Below, one piece after another: positions 25,356 to 32,995 of a stretch of 64,000 bases of DNA. The DNA comes from Streptomyces flavofungini (lineage in GTDB: Bacteria; Actinomycetota; Actinomycetes; Streptomycetales; Streptomycetaceae), in the NCBI RefSeq assembly GCF_014650815.1, contig NZ_BMVR01000012.1:186001-250000 (forward strand), given 5' to 3'. The first letter of the stretch is position 1, and every line of letters starts with the position of its first letter. The notes beneath the pieces were generated by a model, which saw nothing but the letters and a program-made list of their open reading frames with translations, ran no database searches and was not told the DNA's origin. The position numbers were made by a program, and so were the translations under genes.

Positions 25356-26273
25356 TCACGTGCCGCTGGGCCGGATCATCTTCCGCCCGGCCGTGGCCCC
25401 GCCGTCCACGGCCACGGAGGCACCGGTCATGTACGAGAGGTCGTCGGACGCCAGGGAGAGCACGGCGCGGGCGATCTCCGCGGGCTCCGCCATCCGTTCG
25501 AGGCCGTCGATGTTGAGGGGTCCGAACGCCTTCTTGTACGCGGCCCAGTCGGCGTCGGGGATGCCCGGCGGGCGGACGAAAGGAGTGTCGGTGGTGCCGG
25601 GCAGGATGGCGTTGACGCGGATGCCCTGGGGACCGTACGCGAGCGCGGCGGCCTTGACGATGCCCTGGACGGCGCGCTTGCTCGCCGTGTACGCGGAGCC
25701 GTTCGGCCGGGCCTGCTCGGCGGCCGACGACGAGGTGCAGACGATGACGCCGTGCCCCGCCTTGAGCATGTGCTCGACCTCGTACTTGAGGGCGAGGAAC
25801 ACCCCGCGCGCATTGGTGGACTGGACGTCGTCCCACTCCTCGACGGTCAGTTCGTGCGGGAGCTTGGCGCTGCCGATACCGGCGTTGTTGAAGGCGATGT
25901 CGATGCCTCCGTGGCGGTCGGCCATCCGGTACACGAAGGCGCGCACCTGGTCGGCCTCGCGCACGTCGGCCTGCATGTAGGTGGCGTCGCCGCCCGCCTT
26001 GCGGATCTCCTGCTCGACGCGGCGCCCCGACGAGACGCGGCGGCCGCAGAATCCGACGCGCGCGCCTTCTGCGGCGAAGGCCTTCGCCGTGGCCTCGCCG
26101 ATGCCCGAGGTGGCGCCGGTGATGAGGACGGAACGGCCGTCGAAGCGGCGTTTCGCCCGGGGGCCCGGGCGGGGGGTGGCGGCGCGGGCGGTGCCGTCGA
26201 AGGCCAGGGAGGTCAGGCCGAGGGCGGCGGCGCCGCCGAGCAGGGAGCGCCGGGTCGTGTCGTGTGCGTTCAT
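25356..26273 (-). CDS. Tat-signal short-chain dehydrogenase/reductase
   Basis: A 305-residue classical SDR. The NAD(P)-binding motif TGATSGIGEA, the NNAG motif (FNNAGIGS), catalytic Ser in CTSSSAAEQ and YTASK (Tyr-x-x-x-Lys) are all present, along with the PG motif AILPGTTDTPF. Unusually for an SDR, it begins with TTRRSLLGGAAALGLTSLAF, a twin-arginine signal, so the folded holoenzyme may be exported or membrane associated. ATG 26273 is used; GTG 26282 adds three residues. It is divergent from the NarL-type histidine kinase across 128 bp. Confidence 0.88.
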   Translation of the reverse strand: MNAHDTTRRSLLGGAAALGLTSLAFDGTARAATPRPGPRAKRRFDGRSVLITGATSGIGEATAKAFAAEGARVGFCGRRVSSGRRVEQEIRKAGGDATYMQADVREADQVRAFVYRMADRHGGIDIAFNNAGIGSAKLPHELTVEEWDDVQSTNARGVFLALKYEVEHMLKAGHGVIVCTSSSAAEQARPNGSAYTASKRAVQGIVKAAALAYGPQGIRVNAILPGTTDTPFVRPPGIPDADWAAYKKAFGPLNIDGLERMAEPAEIARAVLSLASDDLSYMTGASVAVDGGATAGRKMIRPSGT

Positions 26274-26401
26274 GCGGTCCACACTGTCAGCGCGGGCGGG
26301 CGGGGCACTTCCTTCGACGGGGCGGTGCGGCGGCCACTGGGAGGAGCGGGCTCCTGCTGCGGCAGGAGGCCGGTGCTCTGGCGGCGCCTATCGTTGTCCG
26401 A

Positions 26402-27787
26402 GTGAACCGATCTTGGGTGGAACCGGTCTTCGACCGGAAGTACGCGCCGGTACGCGTCCTGGTCGTCGCCGGTGCGCTGCTCGGCTACCTCCTCCTGGTG
26501 CAACGGCCCGCCCAGGCGGCCGACTGGGGCTTCGCCGCGGCCGGGATCGCGCTGTGTCTGGCGGAGGTCGAGTGGGTGTTCGCCGCGGCGGTGGCCCAGT
26601 CGGGGCTGCTGGTCGCCGCGCACGCCTGGGGCGCGGAGCCGGTCGCGGCCCTGAAGGTGCTCGCCGCCCTCGGCGTCTTCGAGGTGTCGGTACGGTGCGC
26701 GGGGCGGCGGCCGGTCGTCGCGTCCGCCGCACTGGCCTGCGCCGTCGCCGCGAACCGCCTGGGAGACCTCCCCGGCGAACTCCCCTCCGTGCTCTACAAG
26801 ATGAGCGTCGTCGCCGGGGTCCCCCTGGTGCTCGGCGCGTACGTCCGGGCCACGCGGGACGCCACCCACCGCGCCCGCGACCACGCGGAGCAGGAGCAGG
26901 CGCGCGCCGAGCAACGGCTGTTGGCGGCCCGGACCGCCGAACGGACCGCCATCGCCCGCGAGTTGCACGACCTCGTGGCGCACCATGTCTCGTCCATGGT
27001 GGTACGGGTCGGGGTCGCCCGGCACGTCCTGCCCGCCGCGGGCACCGACGGCGCGCCCGATCCCCGCATCACCGCCGTCCTCGACGACCTGCACACCGGC
27101 GGCACCGCCGCCATGGCCGACCTGCGGCGCCTGGTCGCGGTGTTGCGCGACCCCGACAGCATCGCCCCCGACGCCTCCCCGCTCCTCTCCCCCGGCGCGC
27201 TCGCCACGGCCCTGGAGTCGGTCGTCGCCCAGAGCGCGCGCTCCGGCCTGCTGGTCGACGCCGCGGTGGACGACGCGGAACTCGCCCGGATCGACACGGC
27301 TCGTGGGCTCGCGGTGCTGCGGCTGGCACAGGAGGGACTGGCGAACGTGACGCAGCACGCGGGCGCGGGGGCGCGGGCCGGGCTGACGGTGGGGGTCGGT
27401 GGGGACGGGGGCGTGTGGGTCGTCGTGGAGGATGACGGAGGGGGTGCTGGTGGCGGCGGGGGCGGGTCGGGGGAACTGGGCGCTCCGGGGCGGGTGGCCG
27501 GGGTCGGCCCGTCCGGGCAGGAGCTGGTCGGCGGACCGTCCGGGCACGGTCTCGTCGGCCTGCGTGAGCGGGTGCGGCTGCTCGGCGGGCGCTTGGAGGC
27601 CGGGCCCGTGGGGCGGGGGTGGCGGCTGCGGGCGGAACTTCCGGTCCTGGACGGGGGCGCCGCTACGGAAACCGTGGGAGCCATGAGCACCGCAGGAACC
27701 GCGGAAGCCGCAAGCACCGCAGGAGCCATGAGCACCGCAGGAGCCGTATCGCGCAAGACCGCCACGAACACGGAGCCGCACCTGTGA
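26402..27787 (+). CDS. NarL-type sensor histidine kinase
   Basis: A 461-residue membrane kinase with four to six N-terminal helices (residues 15-150), a short coiled coil rich in Glu/Ala/Arg (155-180), and a HisKA_3 dimerisation domain with the phosphoacceptor in ERTAIARELHDLVAHHVSSM (His189). The HATPase_c domain has GLAVLRLAQEGLANVTQHA and a G-box that is interrupted by an unusual Gly-rich insertion (VEDDGGGAGGGGGGSGELG) before GHGLVGLRERVRLLGG. The last 35 residues are a low-complexity Ser-Thr-Ala-Gly tail encoded by repeated DNA. GTG 26402 begins the protein; its TGA overlaps the response-regulator GTG. Stimulus unknown. Confidence 0.9.
   Translation: MNRSWVEPVFDRKYAPVRVLVVAGALLGYLLLVQRPAQAADWGFAAAGIALCLAEVEWVFAAAVAQSGLLVAAHAWGAEPVAALKVLAALGVFEVSVRCAGRRPVVASAALACAVAANRLGDLPGELPSVLYKMSVVAGVPLVLGAYVRATRDATHRARDHAEQEQARAEQRLLAARTAERTAIARELHDLVAHHVSSMVVRVGVARHVLPAAGTDGAPDPRITAVLDDLHTGGTAAMADLRRLVAVLRDPDSIAPDASPLLSPGALATALESVVAQSARSGLLVDAAVDDAELARIDTARGLAVLRLAQEGLANVTQHAGAGARAGLTVGVGGDGGVWVVVEDDGGGAGGGGGGSGELGAPGRVAGVGPSGQELVGGPSGHGLVGLRERVRLLGGRLEAGPVGRGWRLRAELPVLDGGAATETVGAMSTAGTAEAASTAGAMSTAGAVSRKTATNTEPHL
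27677..27742 (+). repeat. direct repeat in the 3' end of the kinase gene
   Basis: A 21-nt sequence beginning GGAGCCATGAGCACCGC occurs identically at 27677-27697 and 27722-27742, with a partial third copy (AAGCACCGCAGGAG) between. It encodes the Gly-Ala-Met-Ser-Thr-Ala-Gly tail and looks like recent slippage expansion in frame. Confidence 0.85.
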
Positions 27788-28443
27788 TCCGCCTCCTCAT
27801 CGTCGACGACCAGCAGCTCGTCCGCATGGGACTCCGCATGCTCTTCGAGCAGCCCGACGACATCGACCTCGTGGGCGAGGCGGCCAACGGCCAGGACGCC
27901 GTGCGCCTGGCCGAACACCTCACTCCCGACGTGGTCCTGATGGACCTGCGCATGCCGGGGGTGGACGGCATCACCGCCACCCGGCGCATCACGACGGCCC
28001 GGCCCGGCACCCGCGTGCTCGCACTGACCACGTTCGACGACGACGATCACCTGTACCCGGCGCTCGCCGCCGGAGCCTGCGGCTTCCTGGTGAAGGACAC
28101 CCCGCCACCCCAACTCCTGGACGGCGTACGGCGCGCGGCCCGCGGCGAGGCCCCCTTCAGCCAGGCCGCCCTGGACCGCATCGTCGCCCGCGCCCTCGAC
28201 ACCGGCGCGACCCCGCCCGCGCAGCGCGCGCCAGCGCCGCCCGCCGGGCTGACGCCCCGCGAGCAGCAGGTCCTTGCCCTGCTCGGGCAGGGCCTGTCGA
28301 ACAAGGAGATCGGCGACCGGCTGCACCTGGGGGTGACCACGGTCAAGACGCACGTGGCGAACCTGATGGCCAAGACGGGCTGCGACAACCGCATCCGGCT
28401 CGCGGTCCTGGCGGTCCGGTCCGGGGTCACCGCGCCCGCCTGA
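27784..28443 (+). CDS. NarL/LuxR-family response regulator
   Basis: A 219-residue response regulator paired with the preceding kinase. The receiver has IVDDQQLV (acidic pair at 8-9), phosphoacceptor Asp54 in VVLMDLRMPGVDG and Lys in FLVKDTPP; a short Ala/Pro linker leads to the LuxR helix-turn-helix, LTPREQQVLALLGQGLSNKE and VTTVKTHVANLMAKTG. GTG 27784 overlaps the kinase stop (GTGA), indicating translational coupling. The pair ends 16 bp before the convergent methyltransferase gene. Confidence 0.94.
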   Translation: MIRLLIVDDQQLVRMGLRMLFEQPDDIDLVGEAANGQDAVRLAEHLTPDVVLMDLRMPGVDGITATRRITTARPGTRVLALTTFDDDDHLYPALAAGACGFLVKDTPPPQLLDGVRRAARGEAPFSQAALDRIVARALDTGATPPAQRAPAPPAGLTPREQQVLALLGQGLSNKEIGDRLHLGVTTVKTHVANLMAKTGCDNRIRLAVLAVRSGVTAPA

Positions 28444-28459
28444 GGGGGCGTCGCACCTC

Positions 28460-29200
28460 TCAGGCGCGGCAGCGCAGCATCACCAGCGGCGGGTTGACGA
28501 GGAGGTCCGCCCAGAAGTCCGCACCGTGTTCGCGCACCCCGGCCTCGGACACCTCCACCGGTACCCAGGTCAGCTCGCTGAACCCGGCGGCCCGCAGACT
28601 CTGTTCGTACACCTCGCGGCGCGGGCAGGTGCCGACGAACGAGATCGGCGGGTCGAGCAGTGCCGTGAGCCGGATGCGGGGGCCGGTCTCGATCTCCTCG
28701 CCGGTCGCCTCGCAGCGGAAGCCGTACTTGGCCAAGGACGGGCCGTCGAAGCGGTACTCGGGCGTCTGGGCGAGCACGAAGAACTCGCCGCCGGGCCGCA
28801 GGCTCCGGTGCACGTGGCGGCACATCCGCTCCATGGCGGCGATGTCCGGGGCGTAGTTGAGGAGCTGCACTCCCAGGGCGACGTCGAAGCGCCGCTCCAG
28901 GGGCCGCAGTTCGGCGACGTCGCCCACCTCGTAGCGCACGCCCAGCGGGTCGCGCTCCTCGAACCCCCGGGCCGCGGCGACCATTTCGCTGGAGATGTCG
29001 ACGCCGAGCACCTCGGCGGCGCCGCGCCGCTTGAACTCCCTGCTGTAGAAGCCAGTGCCGGAGGCGAGGTCGAGGACCGCCTTGCCGCGCACGTCACCGA
29101 CCATCGCCAGGAAGCTGGGGACCTCCCCGTACTGCGTCAGCGGCAGGGACTTGAAACCCTCGAACGCCTCACCGATCTCGTCGTACTGCTGCACGCTCAT
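28460..29200 (-). CDS. class I SAM-dependent methyltransferase
   Basis: A 246-residue cytosolic methyltransferase with the AdoMet motif I VLDLASGTGFYSREF, motif II acidic residue in EVLGVDISSEM, and GVQLLNYAPD / SLRPGGEFFVLAQTP in the motif IV-V positions. The C-terminal part (FRCEATGEEIETGPRIRLT, WVPVEVSEAGV) resembles ToxA/small-molecule O- or N-methyltransferases. Nothing in the neighbourhood identifies the acceptor. ATG 29200 is preceded by GGGAGGACAGC. It is followed after 163 bp by the DJ-1 gene on the other side of its start. Confidence 0.85.
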   Translation of the reverse strand: MSVQQYDEIGEAFEGFKSLPLTQYGEVPSFLAMVGDVRGKAVLDLASGTGFYSREFKRRGAAEVLGVDISSEMVAAARGFEERDPLGVRYEVGDVAELRPLERRFDVALGVQLLNYAPDIAAMERMCRHVHRSLRPGGEFFVLAQTPEYRFDGPSLAKYGFRCEATGEEIETGPRIRLTALLDPPISFVGTCPRREVYEQSLRAAGFSELTWVPVEVSEAGVREHGADFWADLLVNPPLVMLRCRA

Positions 29201-29363
29201 CGCGCTGTCCTCCCGTGGGCCTCGTCATGGCCCCGGCGCCGTCCCACAGGGCGGGCCGCGGCCTCTGGCGGGCAGTCTTCCCGCGCCCCGGCAGACGGTC
29301 GTACTCACAGAAGCCACAAAGATCAGGACGGCGTCCCGGCGTCCCCCACAACGGGGGCGGGCC

Positions 29364-29984
29364 TCAGGTCAGGTTGCGCGCCCGTTCGAGCACCTCGGCC
29401 GGGGCCTTGGCGACCGAGCCGGTGTCGTACGGGGGCCGGGGGTCGTACTCGGTGTAGAGCTGGATCGCCTGGGCGGTGGTGTCGTCGCTGAGCAGCGCGG
29501 CCAGTCGGATCGCCATGTCGATGCCCGAGGACACCCCGGCGGAGGTGATGATCCGGTCGTGGCGGACGACCCGCTCGGCGGTGTAGGTGGCGCCGTACGA
29601 CTCCAGCTCGTCGATGACGCCCCAGTGGCTGGTGGCGGTCAGGCCGGTCAGCAGCCCGGCTGCCGCGAGCACCAGGGCTCCGGTGCAGACCGAGGTGGTG
29701 AAGCGGGTGCCGGTGTGGACGCGGCGGACCCAGTCGAGGAAGTCGGGGTCGGCCGCCACCGTCCAGGCGCCGCCACCGCCGGGGACGAGCAGGACGTCGC
29801 AGTGCTCCACCTCGGAGTACCTGGTCGGGACGTGCACCGGCAGGGAGCCGAGCACGTCCTGCACCAGGCCGGGTTCGGGGGCCACGAAGCGCACGGTGGC
29901 GTCGGGCACATGGGCCAGGATCTCGTACGGTCCGATCGCGTCGAGCGGCTCGAAACGGTCGAAGAGCGGGATCACTATGTCCAT
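29364..29984 (-). CDS. DJ-1/PfpI (isonitrile-hydratase-like) family protein
   Basis: A 206-residue member of the DJ-1/PfpI superfamily, GATase1-like fold. It begins DIVIPLFDRFEPLDAIGPYEIL, has the acidic residue in GPYEIL, PGGGGAWT, and the nucleophile elbow SVCTGALVLAAAGLL with Cys, followed by TSHWG with His. This is the isonitrile hydratase InhA/AraC-amidase-like subtype, but without an AraC helix-turn-helix. Start ATG 29984 is preferred because AGGATG lies 8 nt upstream; ATG 29993 adds three residues. Substrate unknown. Confidence 0.85.
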   Translation of the reverse strand: MDIVIPLFDRFEPLDAIGPYEILAHVPDATVRFVAPEPGLVQDVLGSLPVHVPTRYSEVEHCDVLLVPGGGGAWTVAADPDFLDWVRRVHTGTRFTTSVCTGALVLAAAGLLTGLTATSHWGVIDELESYGATYTAERVVRHDRIITSAGVSSGIDMAIRLAALLSDDTTAQAIQLYTEYDPRPPYDTGSVAKAPAEVLERARNLT

Positions 29985-30049
29985 GCGGCGCATCCTAACC
30001 GGGGAGTTGATCAGGCTTCTCGGGGCCCGGTGGAGTCGGCGGAGCCGGA

Positions 30050-30117
30050 GCGCGCCCTCTCCTCGCCGGGGGGGCGCCCTCTCCTCGCCGCCGGGGCGCG
30101 CCCCCTCCTCGCCCGGA
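30050..30117. repeat. three imperfect direct repeats in an intergenic gap
   Basis: The core GCGCCCTCTCCTCGCCG recurs three times with small changes (GCGCCCCCTCCTCGCCC in the third copy) at intervals of about 22-24 bp between the DJ-1 start and the EamA stop. No gene or clear hairpin is associated; it looks like slippage-derived DNA. Confidence 0.7.
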
Positions 30118-30135
30118 GCGCCGCCTCCCCGCCCC

Positions 30136-31263
30136 TCACTTCCGCCCCGCGCCCCCAGCCCGTACCGCCCCCGCGCTCGCCCCCACGACCAGCGCGATCG
30201 CCGCGCACTGCAGGGCCGACAGCGTCTGCCCGAGGACCAGGAACCCGGCCAGCGCGGCGACCGCCGGGGCCAGGCTCATCAGGACCGCGAAGGTGCCCGC
30301 GGGCAGCCTGCGCAGGGCGAGCAGCTCCAGCGTGTACGGGACCCCGGACGACAGCAGCGCGACGACCAGGCCGATCCCCAGCACCTTCGGCTCCAGCAGG
30401 GTGGTCCCCGCGGAGCCGATGCCCAGCGGCAGGCTCACCAGCGCGGCCACGGCCATCGCCAGGGCCAGCCCGTCGAGGCGCGGGAAACGGGCCCCGGCCC
30501 GGGCACTGAAGACGATGTACGCCGCCCACATCGCGCCCGCCCCGAGCGCGAACCCGGCGCCCGCCAGGCTGAGTTCGCCGAAGCTGCCCTGCCCGAGCAG
30601 GAACACGCCCGCGAACGCCATCCCGGCCCACACCAGGCTCGCCGCCCGCCGCGCCGTGACGACGGACAGGAGCAGCGGGCCCAGGACCTCCAGGGTCACC
30701 GCGGGGCCCAGCGGAATGCGGTCGATCGCCTGGTAGAAGAGGACGTTCATGCCACCCAGGGCGAGCCCGAACGCGCCGACGACCCCCCAGTCCGTACGGC
30801 TGTAGCCGCGCAACCGGGGGCGGCAGACGACAAGGAGCAGTACGGCCGCGATCGTCACCCGCAGCGCCACCACACCGAGCGCGCCCGCGCGCGGGAAGAG
30901 CAGGGCCGCCGCGGCGGAGCCGAACTGCACCGAGAGGACACCGGCGAGCACCAGGCCGATGCCGCCGAGACTGCCCGCACTGGCGGGGCCGGCCGCCTTG
31001 CGGATGCGGCCGACGGCGGAGGTCCGCTGCCCGGTCGCGGACGTCTCCGTTCCTGTCATCGCCGTACCGGACGCCACCGCACCACCGGACGTCGCCCCAC
31101 CGCCCGATGTCGCCGCCTCACCCCCTGCCGTGCCAGACCCCGCCGCCCCGGACCCCGCACCCGTGGCGCTCACAGCCCCTGCCCCCGCCGGACCGGCCCC
31201 GTCGACCCCCGTCACCGCGGCGCTGCCCGTCGCGGCCCCCACCTGAACCCTCGTGTTTGTCAT
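30136..31263 (-). CDS. EamA/RhtA-family transporter with low-complexity N-terminus
   Basis: A 375-residue drug/metabolite-transporter superfamily protein of the RhtA-like threonine/homoserine exporter branch, with ten predicted helices from about residue 98 (IGLVLAGVLSVQFGSAAAALLF). Two EamA halves are clear, each ending in the paired-helix pattern PLGPAVTLEVLGPLLLS and GTFAVLMSLAPAVAALAGF. The first 80 residues are an almost pure Gly/Ala/Ser/Thr repeat, unusual for this family and probably cytosolic. It is divergent from a LysR regulator with only 68 bp between starts, the standard arrangement for a LysR-controlled exporter. Confidence 0.9.
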   Translation of the reverse strand: MTNTRVQVGAATGSAAVTGVDGAGPAGAGAVSATGAGSGAAGSGTAGGEAATSGGGATSGGAVASGTAMTGTETSATGQRTSAVGRIRKAAGPASAGSLGGIGLVLAGVLSVQFGSAAAALLFPRAGALGVVALRVTIAAVLLLVVCRPRLRGYSRTDWGVVGAFGLALGGMNVLFYQAIDRIPLGPAVTLEVLGPLLLSVVTARRAASLVWAGMAFAGVFLLGQGSFGELSLAGAGFALGAGAMWAAYIVFSARAGARFPRLDGLALAMAVAALVSLPLGIGSAGTTLLEPKVLGIGLVVALLSSGVPYTLELLALRRLPAGTFAVLMSLAPAVAALAGFLVLGQTLSALQCAAIALVVGASAGAVRAGGAGRK

Positions 31264-31289
31264 GCCCCCACGCTAGAAAGCCGAGCGCG

Positions 31290-31313
31290 CCGCGTGAAAT
31301 GCCTTTCGCGCGG
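31290..31313. promoter_or_regulatory. candidate LysR operator between exporter and regulator
   Basis: CCGCGTGAAA (31290-31299) and TTTCGCGCGG (31304-31313) form a dyad with one mismatch around TGCC, and contain a T-N11-A-like core. It occupies the 68-bp divergent region, 18 bp before the LysR ATG, over both expected promoters. Confidence 0.6.
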
Positions 31314-31331
31314 TGGTTATGCTTCCTGGGC

Positions 31332-32192
31332 ATGACCATGGAACTGCGCCATCTGCGGGCCTTCCTCGCCATCGCCGAGGAGGGCACGATCACGCGTGCC
31401 GCGACCCGGCTGCACACGGGCCAGCCCGCGCTCTCCCGCACGCTGCGCCAGCTCGAGACGCACCTCGGTGTGCGCCTGGTCGACCGCTCCACGCACCACC
31501 TGGAACTCACCGCCGCGGGCCGGGCGTTCCGCGACCAGGCCGCGGCCGCGCTGGCCGCCGTGGACACGGCCTTCGATCCCCGTTCGCTGGCCGCGCTGCC
31601 GCTGCGCCTGGGGCACCCCTGGGCCGCGCTCGGCGACCTGACCCTGCCGCTCCTGCGCCGCTGGGACGAGGAACACCCCGGTGTGCCGCTGGAGCTGCGC
31701 CGCGTCGACGACCGTACGGCGGGGCTCACGCGGGGCAAGGTCGACGTCGCCCTGCTTCGCGGCGAGCTGACGGCTCCGGACCTGGTCACGGAGTTGCTGA
31801 TGCGGGAGGAACGGGTGGCGGTGGTGCCCGCCGACAGTGACCTCACCGCACGCGACGCGCTCACGCTGGCCGACCTGACGCCGTGGCCGATCGCGCTCAA
31901 CACGGTGGCGGGCACGACCACGCTCGACCTGTGGTCCACGGCCGCGCGCCCCGAGGTGGTGATCGAGGTCACCAACACGGACGAGTGGCTGACGGCCATC
32001 GCGGCGGGGCGGGCCGTGGGCATCTCGACCTCGGCGACCCCCCGCATGCACACCCACCCGGCGATCGCCTACCGCCCCCTGACCGACGCCCCACCGGTCC
32101 CGCTGGTCCTGGCCTGGCACCGCGGCACCCCGGCACACCCGGCGATCCCGGACCTGATCCGGCTGGCCCACGAGCTGGTGGCGGAACGCTGA
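31332..32192 (+). CDS. LysR-family transcriptional regulator
   Basis: A 286-residue LysR regulator. The helix-turn-helix is ELRHLRAFLAIAEEGTITRAATRLHTGQPALSR in pieces (residues 3-35), followed by LRQLETHLGVRLVDRS and a substrate-binding domain with two alpha/beta lobes (PLRLGHPWAALGDLTLPLL, KVDVALLRGELT). The effector domain is slightly short, as in many actinobacterial LysRs. ATG 31332 or ATG 31338 are both possible. It most likely controls the divergent EamA exporter through the dyad between them. Confidence 0.9.
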   Translation: MTMELRHLRAFLAIAEEGTITRAATRLHTGQPALSRTLRQLETHLGVRLVDRSTHHLELTAAGRAFRDQAAAALAAVDTAFDPRSLAALPLRLGHPWAALGDLTLPLLRRWDEEHPGVPLELRRVDDRTAGLTRGKVDVALLRGELTAPDLVTELLMREERVAVVPADSDLTARDALTLADLTPWPIALNTVAGTTTLDLWSTAARPEVVIEVTNTDEWLTAIAAGRAVGISTSATPRMHTHPAIAYRPLTDAPPVPLVLAWHRGTPAHPAIPDLIRLAHELVAER

Positions 32193-32617
32193 TTCGCTCC
32201 GCTGTCCCCCTGTGAAGTCCCGGGGAATCCCGCGACGCGCCACGAAAGCAGCCACGCCCCGAAGGCGAGAAGCTCGCCCGCCGCCCGCAGGGCACCGCAG
32301 CGGCTCAAGGCGCTCGCCGACCGCTTCGACCAGGCCGTTCCCGGTCTGCGTGCGGCGTTGCGCGACTCGTTCCTGCTGACCCGGCCCTACGGCGGCGGCT
32401 GGGGCGCGTAACCCGCGACCGCGAGTCCGGAGCCGAACCAGCCCCGCCGCTTGGCCGGGCGCCGTCACGCGCCCCCTTCCCTTGGGCCGTGCCCACGGCC
32501 GTAGGCGACGACGCGTTCGATGTCCCTACGGCGTGAGCTGCGCCCAGGCCTCGCCTGCCGCCCGATCTGGGCGGCAGACCGGCCACAGCCCCAGGATCAC
32601 CACGGCTGACGCGACCG
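32193..32617. other. 425-bp gap with a possible C-terminal gene fragment
   Basis: On the + strand, 32295-32411 reads PQRLKALADRFDQAVPGLR then DSFLLTRPYGGGWGA and TAA, with clean third-position GC in its last 30 codons and no start codon or matching upstream text. It looks like the tail of a lost gene. The rest of the gap, to the stop of the aldehyde-dehydrogenase remnant, shows nothing I can support. Confidence 0.35.
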
Positions 32618-32995
32618 TCAGGTCGCGTTGCCCTCGGCGATGATGACGGCGGACGGGCGAGTGGCCGCGTCGTAGGCGGCGTGGGCGCCGGTGGCTCCGG
32701 TGCCGCTGTCGCCCGCCGGTTCCCAGACCATCTCGGGGCTGCCGCCTTGCCATTGGTTGATCCATACGACTCCCGCGGGGAGCCGGGCCGCGGCGTCCCT
32801 GTGCTCCGGGTCGTCGGTGTACACCGTCGCGGCGAGGCCGTAGCGCGAACGGGCCGCCCGCTGGAGCCCGATGGCGAAGTCGGGCACGACGGCGACCGCC
32901 GGGTCCACGACGTTGAGCAGGGCGTCCCCGGCGGTGGCCTGCCAGGCGCCGCCGAACAGATTCTCCGCGGTACGCACGAGTCCGGTCCCCTTCAC
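32618..32995 (-). pseudogene. aldehyde dehydrogenase with its middle deleted
   Basis: The 125-residue frame starts at GTG 32995, overlapping the GMC oxidoreductase stop as GTGA. Residues 8-30 (ENLFGGAWQATAGDALLNVV) match the N-terminal strand region of aldehyde dehydrogenases, and from about residue 40 the text is the family C-terminus: RYGLAATVYTDDPEHRDAA, LPAGVVWINQWQ, WEPAGDSGTG and YDAATRPSAVII. The 350-residue NAD-binding and catalytic core, with its Glu and Cys, is absent in frame. A functional small protein cannot be excluded, but dehydrogenase activity can. Confidence 0.8.

Noticed and set aside
27784..29200. A terminator between the response regulator and methyltransferase
   Set aside because: Only 16 bp separate the stops and no inverted repeat of useful length is present.
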